This document shows, one piece after another, positions 47,758 through 57,249 of a stretch of DNA of 64,000 nt. Each line of letters starts with the position of its first letter. Positions within the stretch are counted from its first letter, which is position 1. The notes beneath the pieces are model-generated. The model had not been told where the DNA came from and made no database searches. It saw nothing but the letters and a program-made list of their open reading frames with translations. The translations under genes and the position numbers were made by a program. Origin of the DNA: Cohnella ginsengisoli (GTDB lineage: Bacteria > Bacillota > Bacilli > Paenibacillales > Paenibacillaceae); the NCBI RefSeq assembly GCF_029525555.1, contig NZ_JAPDHZ010000003.1, positions 992,001 through 1,056,000 of the forward strand, in the 5' to 3' direction.

Positions 47758-47802
47758 TAACCCGCTAGGTGGCACTTTTCAATGTGCGCATCTTGCGGGT
47801 TA
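47758..47802 (-). terminator. Terminator of the Tet-like MFS gene
   Basis: TAACCCGC and GCGGGTTA form the outer stem and GGCAC/GTGCG the inner stem. It lies 5 bp after the MFS stop at 47807 and could stop transcription from both sides. Confidence 0.65.
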
Positions 47803-47806
47803 AGCG

Positions 47807-49007
47807 TCACAGCCTCAGCGTCTGCCTGAATGCCAATAATACCGGAATGGCCGCCGCGATCAATATAATCCCCATCACGGCAGGCGCTTCATGCCCCAGC
47901 AAGACATAGATTTGCCCCCCGGCGATCGGCCCGATCATCCTGGCCAGCGCCTGAATCGATTGGCTGCCGCCCTGAATCCGTCCTTGCTCGCTCGCATCCA
48001 CGGACTTCGACAGCATTCCATTGAACGAAGGCCCGAAGATCGAGTCGCCGAATCCGAAGACAAACATACCGGCGATTAATAGCGGATAGAACGAGAGCAA
48101 AGCCGATGCCGCAATCAAGCCATAGCCCGTCATTTCCGCAGCCATCCCGAGGAACGCGATTTGCTTATCGCCAAGTTTCTTCAGCAGCTTGGGCATGATC
48201 AAGCCTTGCGATACGATGTCTTGAACGCCCATGATCGAGAACATCAGTCCGATCAGCGCAGGCTTCCACGCGAACGTATCCATGGAAAATTGCGAAAACA
48301 GGGCCTGCAGCGAACCGTTGGGAACCCAGAGCAAGAACGCTGCGACGAGGAGCCTGCTCAAATTTTTGGCGGACAAGATGGCGGCAAGCTGCGCAAAAGG
48401 ATTCAATCTGGACGGGGCGATCTTCTTCAATCTGTTCGGCTTGGCGAGGCTCTCCGGCATAAAGAAGAATCCGAAAACAACGTTCAATAAAGTGATGAGG
48501 GCTCCGAAATACATGGGCGCCGCATAACCGAACTTGGCCAGCAACCCGCCGAGCGTCGGGCCGATGACGGTGCCCGCGCCGACGACCGCGCCCGCCCATC
48601 CGAAGTACTTGGTCCGCTGCTCCGGCGGGATGATGTCCGCAAAGTAGGCGAAAATCGTGCCGATGCTCCCGCCCGTAATCCCTTCAATGATACGCCCGGC
48701 GAACAGCACCCACAGCGCGCCGCCGATGCCGAAAACGAAGTAACCGATAGCGGAGCCGAGCAGGCAGAGCAAGAGCAGCGGGCGACGGCCGTATCTGTCG
48801 CTCAGCGCGCCCAGTACGGGAGCGGCAAAAAAACACGCAGCCTGCATAAACGGCGGTCAGCAGCGTCACCGCGGTCGCTTGATCTCCGGGATCGCGGATA
48901 TACGGCTGCACCAGGAACGGAACGACGGGCGCGACGATGCTAAAGCCGATGCCGCACAGGAACACCGACATCAGGCCGAATAGAAGCGCCTTTTTATCTA
49001 GTGTCAT
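47807..49007 (-). CDS. MFS exporter, TetA-like DHA1 family (frameshifted)
   Basis: The corrected protein is 399 residues with twelve helices. Motif A is GALSDRYGRRPLLLLCLLG, and the N-terminus IGFSIVAPVVPFLVQPY and GPTLGGLLAKFGYAAP are typical of the tetracycline/multidrug branch of DHA1. A drug substrate is inferred. The frame breaks in a run of seven A at 48827-48833 (plus strand); removing one base joins YAGCVFFAAPVLGAL. The MarR gene is upstream on the same strand, separated by a terminator and by an operator-covered promoter. Confidence 0.87.
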
Positions 49008-49037
49008 TGCATATTCTCTCCTTGACGATTTATATTT

Positions 49038-49092
49038 TGTTTCCCAGGAAACATGCTAATCGTAATGTCATTTTGTTTCCTTGTCAACAAAA
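49038..49092 (-). promoter_or_regulatory. Promoter of the Tet-like MFS gene flanked by two palindromes
   Basis: On the minus strand TTGACA (49082-49087) and TACGAT (49059-49064) are 17 bp apart. One palindrome, TGTTTCCCAGGAAACA (49038-49053), lies just after the -10 box; the other, TTTTGTT-N8-AACAAAA (49071-49092), covers the -35 box. Both contain TTTTGTTTCC. They are probable binding sites of the adjacent MarR protein. Confidence 0.65.
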
Positions 49093-49100
49093 TTTAGAGC

Positions 49101-49138
49101 AAAAAAAAAGCAGCCCTTCTCCAACGAGATGCGCTGCC
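49101..49138 (-). terminator. Terminator of the MarR gene
   Basis: On the minus strand GCAGC and GCTGC close a stem with an inner CTC/GAG pairing, followed by nine T. It begins 26 bp after the MarR stop. Confidence 0.85.
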
Positions 49139-49163
49139 CCTCATTTCACGTCTGGAATTCCAA

Positions 49164-49637
49164 TCATTCCGGCGTCCGATCGACGCCCTGATTCTTCATC
49201 TCCGCATCCAAATGTCGGCTGTACCGCTCCACGAAGCGCATCATCTGATCCCATTGCGCCTCGGTTATCGGCTCGAATACCGCTTTGTCCCGCTCCCGGA
49301 ACTCGTTGTGCAGCTGCTCATGGATTCGATTAACGGCTTCGCCCCGCTCCGTCAGCTTAAAATAAATTTCCTTCTTGTTATCCGGCCGCTGGAAGCTCTC
49401 GATCAGCCCTTTCTCCATGAGCTTCTTCGCGATCTTGCTGATCGCGCTTCTCGTCATGTAAAAGTGCTCTGCAAGCTTCGTCACGTTGGCATCCGCATGC
49501 TTGCCGATGTATTCAATACAGTGCACCTCAGAAGGCTTGTGCCCCTTCAGGCTGACTTCCATCTTGGACTTATTAAGCCATACCAGCTTGTTGTACAGAT
49601 CCCTGAAGCCGCTAATGACCTGATCTTCCTTGTTCAT
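49164..49637 (-). CDS. MarR-family transcriptional regulator
   Basis: This 157-residue winged-helix protein has the MarR core ANVTKLAEHFYMTRSAISKI (recognition helix) and the wing IESFQRPDNKKEIYFKLTERG. The start is ATG 49637 behind GGGAGG; a longer in-frame extension has no ribosome site. It probably represses the Tet-like exporter gene downstream and releases it on drug binding, the usual arrangement of such pairs. Confidence 0.92.
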   Translation of the reverse strand: MNKEDQVISGFRDLYNKLVWLNKSKMEVSLKGHKPSEVHCIEYIGKHADANVTKLAEHFYMTRSAISKIAKKLMEKGLIESFQRPDNKKEIYFKLTERGEAVNRIHEQLHNEFRERDKAVFEPITEAQWDQMMRFVERYSRHLDAEMKNQGVDRTPE

Positions 49638-49694
49638 GGCCTTATATCCTCCCGCGGGTTGGTGCAATAACCTTAGTATAACATCGAGCGAACG

Positions 49695-49738
49695 CAAAAA
49701 CGGGACTGCGCGGAGAACTTCTCCGCTCGGTCCCGTTT
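49695..49738 (-). terminator. Terminator of the secreted fucosidase-like gene
   Basis: AAACGGGAC and GTCCCGTTT form the outer stem and GCGGAGAA/TTCTCCGC the inner one; minus-strand reading ends in TTTTT. Its arms match the terminator at 41878-41918. Confidence 0.88.
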
Positions 49739-49752
49739 ACATGGTTCTTTCC

Positions 49753-52012
49753 TTACTGATAGATCAACGCATCGACCTCGACATAATAATTCGTGGCGAT
49801 CACGTTCTTGTCGCTACGGGCCACGATCTTGATCGTGTGGTTCCCGCTGGGGAGGTCCTGCTTGCTGTATACCGTGATGCCCGTATGGCGGTTCGGGCTG
49901 TAGAGGTCGACGGTCCGGTCCAGCGTCCCGTCGATGTACACGTCGGCTTTGCCGTGGTCCGCGTCCAACTTGCCCACCCACTCCACGCTCGTCCCCGTGA
50001 AGGACGCTTCGGCATAGGAACCCGCCGTGGTGGTGTAGTGTCCCGTATGCTTGTAATAGTCGACGCCGGATACGCTGGTGAGCCAAGTGCCGGCATAATT
50101 CCAGCTCGGATGGGTGTCGTCCCGGGTCACGACCGGCGTGCCCTGCGAGACGTTGAACCGGTCGACTTCGACATAGCTGCCTACCGAAGAGGCATTCCGG
50201 TCGCTCCGCGCGACGATCTTGATCGTATGCGAGCCGGCGGACAGATCCCGCTTCGTATAGAGCAGCGTGTCGATGTAGCGCTCGGCATTGTACAGGTCGA
50301 CGGTCTGGTCCAGCGTTCCGTCGATGTACACGTCGGCCTTCCCGTGGTCCGGCCCCAGCACGCCGTACCACTCGATGCTTTTTCCGGTAAACGTATACTG
50401 CGCATAACTGGCCGACGTCGTCGAGAAGTGGCCGGTATCTCCGTAGTAGCCCGTCCCAGTCGGAATGCTGGTCGGCCACGTGCCCGAATACGCGATGCCG
50501 CTCGCGGCGTCATCCGTCGCCGTCGGCATGCCCGTCGTGACGTTCATGCGATCGACCTCGACGTAGTAGTCGGTGGACGCGGCGTCCTTGTCGCTGCGGG
50601 CCACGATCTTGATCGTATGGCTGCCCGGCGTCAGGCCCGTCTTGGAATAAATCTCCGTGTCGACGAACCGGTTGGCGGCGTACAGATTGACCGATTGATC
50701 CAGGACATTGTCGATATAGACGTCCGCGGTCCCGTGATCCGGCCCCTTCACGCCCGACCATACGACATTGGTACCGTTGAACGCGTACTGGACGTAGCTG
50801 CCCGGCGTCTTGGTGAAGTGGCCGGTATTGCTATAATAGCCCGTCCCGGAAGGAATGCTCGTCCCCCATGTTCCCGTATAAGTAAACGCGGCATCCGCAT
50901 CGTCCGTCACCTGGACGCCGGGCCCTTTTCCGAGCAAGCCGTTCTTGATCGCGACCAGCTGCGCGAGCTGCGGCGCGTTGATATTGCCGGTCTTGTCCAC
51001 ATGCGGGCCGAAGGACAGCACGCCGTTCTGATTGGTCACCTTCGACAGATAATCGACGATGTAGGGCGTCGTATACTTCAGCCCGAAGCTATTCCAGTCG
51101 TTGCCCTGGTAGGCCGTCTCGCTCCACTGAATGCCGCCGATCCACCTCGTATACGGGGCCGCATTGGCTTGCGACGGGAGAATGGACAGCTGATTCTGCT
51201 CGCCCGTAATATAATCCGCGTGCGTCGTCATCGGCAGATCGACGGCCAGGCCGGGATCGAAGGCGACGATGGCATTGGCGTTGCCATGCTTCGCGGCCGC
51301 CGCGAACGTCTGGAAGTTGTGCGCCTTCGTATAGTCGGTATACGCCTGCGAGATGTCCGGCTTGCCGTACTGTGCGCCGTTGTTGTACGTACCGTCGAAC
51401 CACCAGCCGGCGACCTTGGAGCCGTACCGGTCCGACCATTCCTGGATGATGCTCTCCCACTTGGCCTGGAAATCCTGCGTGGCCAGATGATCGTAGATCG
51501 GCGCCGGATCCCCGAGGATGTCGCCGACGTCGGGATCGTCGGAGGGCGTGCGCGCGGGAAGATAGAGCATCAGCTTGATGCCGTACGGCGCGAGCGCGTC
51601 GTATAGATCCATCGGCAGATCCCGCGTGGACATCTTGGTCGTCGCGGCGGTCCTGCCCGTCAGCAGATCATAGGTCGCATTGGGGGGAAGCGAAGTATCC
51701 GGAGTTCTGCCCTAGCGTGAAGATCACGTACTTCGCCCCGGATTCTTTCGCTTGCTGGGCGAATCGCGTGACGTTGAAGCCGTTAACCAGCGTATTCCAG
51801 TCGCCCGTCATATCGCCGCCGCCATAGAGCCATTGGACGAAGAGGCCGTACTTCCCCTGCATGAACCAGTCCGTATTGGCATTGTACGTCTGCGCGGACG
51901 CCTGCTGCCTGGGTATCGCGAGTCCGACCAGCATCGCCGCGACCAATAGCATCCGGAATAATGCGTTTTTCTTGAGAAATCCCATCGTCATCATCGACTT
52001 CGTCATCCTCAT
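49753..52012 (-). CDS. Secreted alpha-L-fucosidase-like (GH29) protein with three C-terminal repeat domains (frameshifted)
   Basis: Corrected length is 752 residues. A signal peptide (ending near QQASA, residue 40) precedes a GH29-like barrel (about 42-370): HTDWF-like NTDWFMQGKYGLFVQW, LGQNSGYFASPNATYD, and KVAGWWFDGTYNN, whose Asp aligns with the GH29 nucleophile. Three similar domains of about 125 residues follow, each with a TGYYxxTGHF-like strand, DHGxADVYIDxxLDQ and SHTIKIVARSD. These look like carbohydrate-binding beta-sandwiches. The break is in G6 at 51682-51687 (plus strand). ATG 52012 follows AAAGGAGG. True fucosidase activity is unproven; sequence distance from classical GH29 is large. 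Confidence 0.83.
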
Positions 52013-52036
52013 GAGCCTCCTTTACGTATATGGGCC

Positions 52037-53345
52037 CTAACTGTCCTTCAGACTGTCCTTAATCGCCAGCAGCTGCGCCATCTGCTGCCGGTCCAGCCGG
52101 CCGAACCGGTTGACCTTCGTGTCCAGCGCAATGACGCCGCCGCGGGCCACCGCCTCCGTCACCCAGGAGACGAGGTCATCGGTCGGCCAGTTCAAGCCGG
52201 CATTGCCCCATCCGGCCAAATCCTTCACGAACTCGCCCAGGAATGTCCAGTGGAACCACTGCACGCCGTTCGCCTTGTCCGCCCAACGTCCGTCCGCCGG
52301 CAGCGGTCCGATCTCGTTGGTCTCTCCAGCGATGTAGTCCTCGAAAGGGGAGTTGACGAGAATGTCGCTGCCGATGCCGGCGTTGAACGCGACGATCCGC
52401 GAGGCGTTCCCGGACTTGGCCGCGTTCACCAGGCTGTACCAGTTGTAAGGCTTGCTCAGATCGTCGTAAGCCTCCTGGAACCACATGCCGTCGAACCACC
52501 AGCCCGCGACCTTGTCCCCGTACCGGTCCGACCACTCCCGGATGACCGCCTGCCATTTGGCCTGCGTCTCCTGGGACGGCGCGATCTCGACCGGATAATC
52601 GAATGCCTTGTTGATGGCGAAGTCGCCCTCATTCTTGTGCGCCTTGCTGGGGGGGATTCGCCGGGGAATACAGGATGAGCCGGATGCCGTGCGGAGCGAG
52701 CGCCTCGGCGATCTCCATCGGCAGGTCCCGGGTCGAAGCCCGCTCGCCCGGCTGCACGCCCGCGATGCGGTCGTACGTCGCGTTGGGCGACAGCAGGTAC
52801 CCGCTGTTCTGCCCGGTCGTGAGGATGACGAAGCCGGCGCCCGTCTCCACGACCTGCTGCACGTACGCGTCTACGTCGAAGCCGTTAATGACCGCGTCCC
52901 AAGACTCGCCCGGCTGCCACGCTTCTCCCGGCTCCGCGGCGACGCGGTTCATGAACTCGGCCAGCAGATGGTGGGAGATGCCGTAGCGCGCGCGGTGCAG
53001 CCAGTCCGTGTTGGGATTGCCCTCCACGTCGGCGATCGGCCCTGCGGCATCGCTCGTCGCGGACCGGGGCACGGCGCCATCGGCATCCTCGCGAACCGTG
53101 ACCTCGCATTTGTAATAGCGGCCCACGGCGTCGGCGGCGAGCGGCAGCGTATCCTGGACCGCCCCGATCACCGGGTTGTAAGTTCCCTCCTTCGCATTCG
53201 AATTGAACCATTTATAGGAGATTTCCTTGGTTCCAGTTTCAGTTCCTTTTGTCACGCCGCCGAGCGATCGTACCACCGCCTTCAGCTGGCTTTTCTTCCG
53301 CAGCGGACCTGCGATCGTTACCTCATAAGCGCCTTCGATACGCAT
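52037..53345 (-). CDS. Fucosidase-like (GH29) protein without signal peptide (frameshifted)
   Basis: Corrected length is 435 residues. An N-terminal Ig-like domain (about 1-100; ISYKWFNSNAKEGTYNPVIG, GRYYKCEVTVRED) is followed by a barrel paralogous to the neighbour gene: LTTGQNSGYLLSPNATYD, ASTRDLPMEIAEALAPHGI and KVAGWWFDGMWF with the nucleophile-position Asp. No signal peptide is visible from ATG 53345, so it is probably cytoplasmic and works on imported sugars. The break is in G7 at 52649-52655 (plus strand); one base less gives SPANPPSKAHKNEGDF. It lies 24 bp before the secreted paralogue and 107 bp after the binding-protein gene. Confidence 0.82.
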
Positions 53346-53452
53346 CGGGATGCACACTCCTCGCGAACCTGCGGACAGCGCTGAAGCGAACACCGGAGCG
53401 CACTTCTATCGCCTCGATCTTCGCTTCAGCCGCTGCCTAGCCTTGTTCTGTA

Positions 53453-55099
53453 TTATTTTTTGTTCAATTCGTCCAGCTTGGCCTGCGCCTCCGCCAGCAC
53501 CTGCTCGCCGCCCGCCTTCTTCCACTCCGCGACGAAGGCGTCGAACTCGCCGATCGGACGTCTGCCCGTAATGAAGTTGATATAGTTCTTGATCGTCATC
53601 TGGTCGAGCGCGTCCTTGAACTCCGTATAGACCGGCTTGCTCAGCGGCGTCATGAAGTCGTACTTGCCGATGCCCTTGCTCGCGGCCTCTTCCTTGACCG
53701 GCATGAGATCCTTGCGGGTCATGAACGGCGCCTGAAAGTCATAATCGTTGAAGCTGGCCGGCGCATGGTAGTATGGGCCGATACCGAACTTCGTCCGCTC
53801 CTCTTCCTTGTCGTACGGCGGCAGATAGACGTAGCTGCCGTCTTCCTTGCGCTCGTACGTGACGCCCTCTTCTCCATACTTGATCTTGGTGAAGAGATCC
53901 ATGTCGAACGAGGTGGCGTCGAACATCTGCAGGTACTTGGCCATCTTGGCCTGGTCCTTCTCGAGCTGGATGCCGAACTGAATGCCGGTGCCGAGCATCG
54001 GGTTGCCTTCCGTGATGCCGAATTTGCCGTCCGGTCCCTTGGGCCCGCTGCTGAGCGCCCACTCGGCGTTCGGCACCTGCTCGCGCAGCTTCACGTAATA
54101 CTTGCCGCTGAAGAAGGCTTCCGGCTGGATGAATTCCCACCATGATCGGGCCACGGCGCCCACTTTGCTGGAGATGACCTTATCGTCGAGATTGGTGTCT
54201 TTATTGACGAAGAATTCGGGATCGATCAGTTCGCTCTTGAACCATTTGCTCAACGTGGTCAGCGCTTCCTTGGCGCCGGGCTCCACCTCGCCGCGAACCG
54301 CCTTGCCGTCCATGTCCACCGTCGCGCCCGGATACACCCCATAGGCGCCGAATACCGGCGAGAAGATCGCGGCGATCGAAGGCCCTTGCCCCGACGTGGT
54401 CACGGCGGTCATGCCGTAGGTGTCCTTCTTGCCGTTGCCGTCCGGATCGTCGTTGCGGAACCTGGTCAGCGCCTCGCCCATCTCGTCGATCGTCTCCGGC
54501 GTCTTCGTGATGCCCACCTTCTCCAGCCAGTCCTTGCGGTAGCCGAGTACCTCGGAGGAGGAGGCGAGCGTCCACAGGACGGGCAGGCTGTAGATCTTGC
54601 CGTCCGGACGTCTCACGTAGCGCATCGGATCGGGGCCGAGGTTCTTCTCCATCCACTTCATATAGTTCGGGGCGTTCTTCTCCAGCAGGTCCAGCGGGAT
54701 CTCCGCGGCCGCGCCCTGATCCGCGAACTTGTCGGCGTCGGCAAAGGGCACTTCCTTCCACCAGTCCGGGATGTCTCCCGAGGCGATCTGCAGCAGTAGC
54801 TTCTCCCGGATCGCGTCGGGGTCGTTGGTGGACGTGTAGAAGTCGAGGTCTACGCCCAGCTTCTCCCGGATGGCGTTCATCGCGTAGCCGTTGAGATTCG
54901 TCTTGTCCGCGTCGAAGTTCCATACCATGAGCTTCATTTTTTCCCCTGAAGCGCTTGCGGAAGCCGACGCGCCGGCCGTGCCCGACGCCGCTGCCGGCGA
55001 GGGGCTGTCATTGTTGTTCGAGTTGCCGCACGCCGAGACGATGAGTCCCACCTGGATGACACTTAGACCTGCAGCGAGCCACTTCATGCGTTTAACCAT
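53453..55099 (-). CDS. Extracellular solute-binding lipoprotein, LplA type
   Basis: The 548-residue precursor has a lipoprotein signal with lipobox IVSAC (Cys about residue 24), an Asn then Ser/Ala-rich linker to residue 50, and a family-1 binding domain (MKLMVWNFDADKTNLNGYAM; YSLPVLWTLASSSEVLGYRK). It is the substrate receptor of the permeases encoded upstream of it on the map at 55163 and 56073. Since it clusters with two fucosidase-like genes, the ligand is probably an oligosaccharide released by the secreted one. Unlike the binding protein at 12188 it has an intact frame. Confidence 0.92.
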   Translation of the reverse strand: MVKRMKWLAAGLSVIQVGLIVSACGNSNNNDSPSPAAASGTAGASASASASGEKMKLMVWNFDADKTNLNGYAMNAIREKLGVDLDFYTSTNDPDAIREKLLLQIASGDIPDWWKEVPFADADKFADQGAAAEIPLDLLEKNAPNYMKWMEKNLGPDPMRYVRRPDGKIYSLPVLWTLASSSEVLGYRKDWLEKVGITKTPETIDEMGEALTRFRNDDPDGNGKKDTYGMTAVTTSGQGPSIAAIFSPVFGAYGVYPGATVDMDGKAVRGEVEPGAKEALTTLSKWFKSELIDPEFFVNKDTNLDDKVISSKVGAVARSWWEFIQPEAFFSGKYYVKLREQVPNAEWALSSGPKGPDGKFGITEGNPMLGTGIQFGIQLEKDQAKMAKYLQMFDATSFDMDLFTKIKYGEEGVTYERKEDGSYVYLPPYDKEEERTKFGIGPYYHAPASFNDYDFQAPFMTRKDLMPVKEEAASKGIGKYDFMTPLSKPVYTEFKDALDQMTIKNYINFITGRRPIGEFDAFVAEWKKAGGEQVLAEAQAKLDELNKK

Positions 55100-55162
55100 C
55101 TGGATACCGCTCCCTTTTTTTATGATCTGTCCGATGATCCGTTGAAGCTCTATTTGAAGGAC

Positions 55163-56047
55163 TTAGCCTTTAATAGCACCGACCATGACACCTTTGACGA
55201 AGTATTTTTGCACGAAGGGATACACGACCAGCATCGGAACGATCGAGAGGACGATGACCGTCGATTGCAGCTGCCGGCCCGTATACTTGGTGTTCGTGCT
55301 CATCTTCTGGATCATCGCGTTCAGGTTCGAGGTATCGTTCTCGATGACGATCTTGCGCAGCACGACCTGCAGCACCTGCTTGCGGCTGTCCGAGATGTAG
55401 ATCAGGCTGTCGAACCAGGCATTCCAGTGCCCGACGCCGACCCACAGCGCGACCGTGGCCAGCACCGGCGTGGAGAGCGGCACGATCAGGCTGACGAAGA
55501 TCCGGACGTAGCCGGCGCCGTCCACCCGGGCGGACTCCTCGAGGCTCTCGGGGATCGACCGGAAGAAGTTGCGCATGATGAGCACGTTAAACGCGCTGAT
55601 CATGCCCGGCAGCACGAGGGACCAGACCGAATTCAACAGCCCCAGGTTCTTGATGAGCAGATAGTTCGGGATGAGCCCGCCGCTGAACAGCATCGTGAAC
55701 AGCAGCAAGCCCGTGAAGGTCCGGTTGAGCGGCAGATCCTTCTTGGACAAAGGATACGCCGTCAGCGCCGTGAATACGAGAATCAGGACGACGCCGAGCA
55801 CCGTGCGGACGATCGTATTGAGATATCCCGTCCAGAGCGGCGTGTAGTGAAAGGCCAAGCGATACGCTTCGAACGACAGCTGGCGCGGAAAGAGCATGAA
55901 GCCGGTCGAATAGGCCGAGGCGCCTTCCTCCAGGGACAGCACGATCTGGCTCCAGAAGGGGTACAGCGTGACGAACATCAGGACGACCATGCCGGCGTAC
56001 AGCAGCGCGTCGATCATTTTCCCCGTAAGACTCTTGCGGTACACCAT
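55163..56047 (-). CDS. Sugar ABC transporter permease, LplC/YtcP type
   Basis: A 294-residue six-helix permease. The EAA loop is EESARVDGAGYVRIFVSLIV, and the family ending YPFVQKYFVKGVMVGAIKG is shared with the permease at 10154. It follows its partner by 25 bp and precedes the binding-protein gene by 63 bp, so the order here (permeases first) is the reverse of the xylan block. Confidence 0.93.
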   Translation of the reverse strand: MVYRKSLTGKMIDALLYAGMVVLMFVTLYPFWSQIVLSLEEGASAYSTGFMLFPRQLSFEAYRLAFHYTPLWTGYLNTIVRTVLGVVLILVFTALTAYPLSKKDLPLNRTFTGLLLFTMLFSGGLIPNYLLIKNLGLLNSVWSLVLPGMISAFNVLIMRNFFRSIPESLEESARVDGAGYVRIFVSLIVPLSTPVLATVALWVGVGHWNAWFDSLIYISDSRKQVLQVVLRKIVIENDTSNLNAMIQKMSTNTKYTGRQLQSTVIVLSIVPMLVVYPFVQKYFVKGVMVGAIKG

Positions 56048-56072
56048 CGTAGAACCTCCTTGCTCTGCGGCA

Positions 56073-57035
56073 TCACCACAGCGTGTGCTCGTTCCCGCCG
56101 ATCGTCTTCACGATCCGATTCACGCCGAGGACGAGGATGAGCGCCACGACCGACTTGAACAGCCCGACCGCCGTGGAGTAGCTGTAGTTCGCGTTGATGA
56201 GTCCGATCCGGTACACGTAGGTATCGATGATATCGGCTACGTCCATGACCTGCGCGTTGTACATATTGAAGATCTGATCGAAGCCGGCGTCCAGGATGGA
56301 CCCCATGGACAGGATCAGCATGATCGAGATGACGGGCACGAGCATCGGCAGCGTGATATAGCGCATCCGCTTGAACCGTCCCGCGCCGTCGATGATGGCC
56401 GCCTCGTGGAGCTGCGGGTCGATCCCCGCGATCGCCGCGAGATAGATGATCGAGCCCCAGCCGAAGCTCTGGTAGATGGAGGTCCCGACCAGGATCGACC
56501 GGAAGTAATGCTCATCCGCCATGAAGATAATCGGAAGATGGTCCATCGCCTTGAGCAGCAGGTTGATCGGGCCTTCCAGCGAGAAGATCGTGATGAAGAT
56601 GCCCGACAGGACGATCCATGAGATAAAGTGAGGCAGATACGAGATCGTCTGCACCCATCGCTTGAACCGGCGGCCCGGCAGCTCGTTCAGCAGGATGGCG
56701 AACAGGATCGGGACCGGGAAGCCGAACAAGAGCTTGTAGAAGCTGATGATCAGCGTATTTTTGAGCACTACGTAGAAGTGGGGGTCATTGAAGGCCTTGT
56801 CGAAGTACTTCATGCCCACCCAGGGACTGTTCGCGATGCCTCCCATAATCTTGAATTCCTTGAAGGCCAGGATCGCCCCGTACATCGGGATATAATTGAA
56901 GATGATCAAAAAAACAAAACCGGGTACGAGCATGAGCAGCAGCGCGCGATATTTGACGAAGCGCCTGGCTCTCTCGCCGGGTCCTGCCCGGGTTCGGAGC
57001 TCGCGGTAAGCCGTCGGTGCGCCGATATCCGACAC
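56073..57035 (-). CDS. Sugar ABC transporter permease, LplB type
   Basis: A 320-residue permease with a short basic N-terminus and six helices (LLLMLVPGFVFLIIFNYIPM first). The EAA loop is EAAIIDGAGRFKRMRYITLP; YLPHFISWIVLSGIFITIF matches LplB relatives. The start is GTG 57035 behind GAGGAGGGGGG. It leads the minus-strand transporter operon and is divergent from a YesN/YesM pair, its likely regulator. No ATPase gene is present. Confidence 0.92.
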   Translation of the reverse strand: MSDIGAPTAYRELRTRAGPGERARRFVKYRALLLMLVPGFVFLIIFNYIPMYGAILAFKEFKIMGGIANSPWVGMKYFDKAFNDPHFYVVLKNTLIISFYKLLFGFPVPILFAILLNELPGRRFKRWVQTISYLPHFISWIVLSGIFITIFSLEGPINLLLKAMDHLPIIFMADEHYFRSILVGTSIYQSFGWGSIIYLAAIAGIDPQLHEAAIIDGAGRFKRMRYITLPMLVPVISIMLILSMGSILDAGFDQIFNMYNAQVMDVADIIDTYVYRIGLINANYSYSTAVGLFKSVVALILVLGVNRIVKTIGGNEHTLW

Positions 57036-57106
57036 GGTTCCCCCCTCCTCTCTCTTGGTTGCGCATGACTTGCGCTCTTAATCGCAGGTACATCGTAGCA
57101 TAGGTT

Positions 57107-57120
57107 TGGAAGCGCTGTAT
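57107..57120. promoter_or_regulatory. cre-like site between the divergent transporter and regulator operons
   Basis: TGGAAGCGCTGTAT contains the symmetric core AGCGCT and resembles a weak cre. It lies 72 bp upstream of the permease start in the 214-bp divergent gap. Assignment is tentative. Confidence 0.3.
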
Positions 57121-57249
57121 TCTTCTCATATCTTCGATTCGTTTCACTTTACTGCGATGTTCTCCGGACGATGTTGACGAGACTTTCGGCGCAGCCCGAT
57201 AATCAAATAGGAAGGCATCGGCGAGGAGAATCAGGGGGAGGCATCGGCC

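Noticed and set aside
47807-49007. Acquired tetracycline resistance gene
   Set aside because: Only the general TetA-like family can be recognised; there is no mobile element nearby and the MarR pairing suggests a chromosomal multidrug pump.
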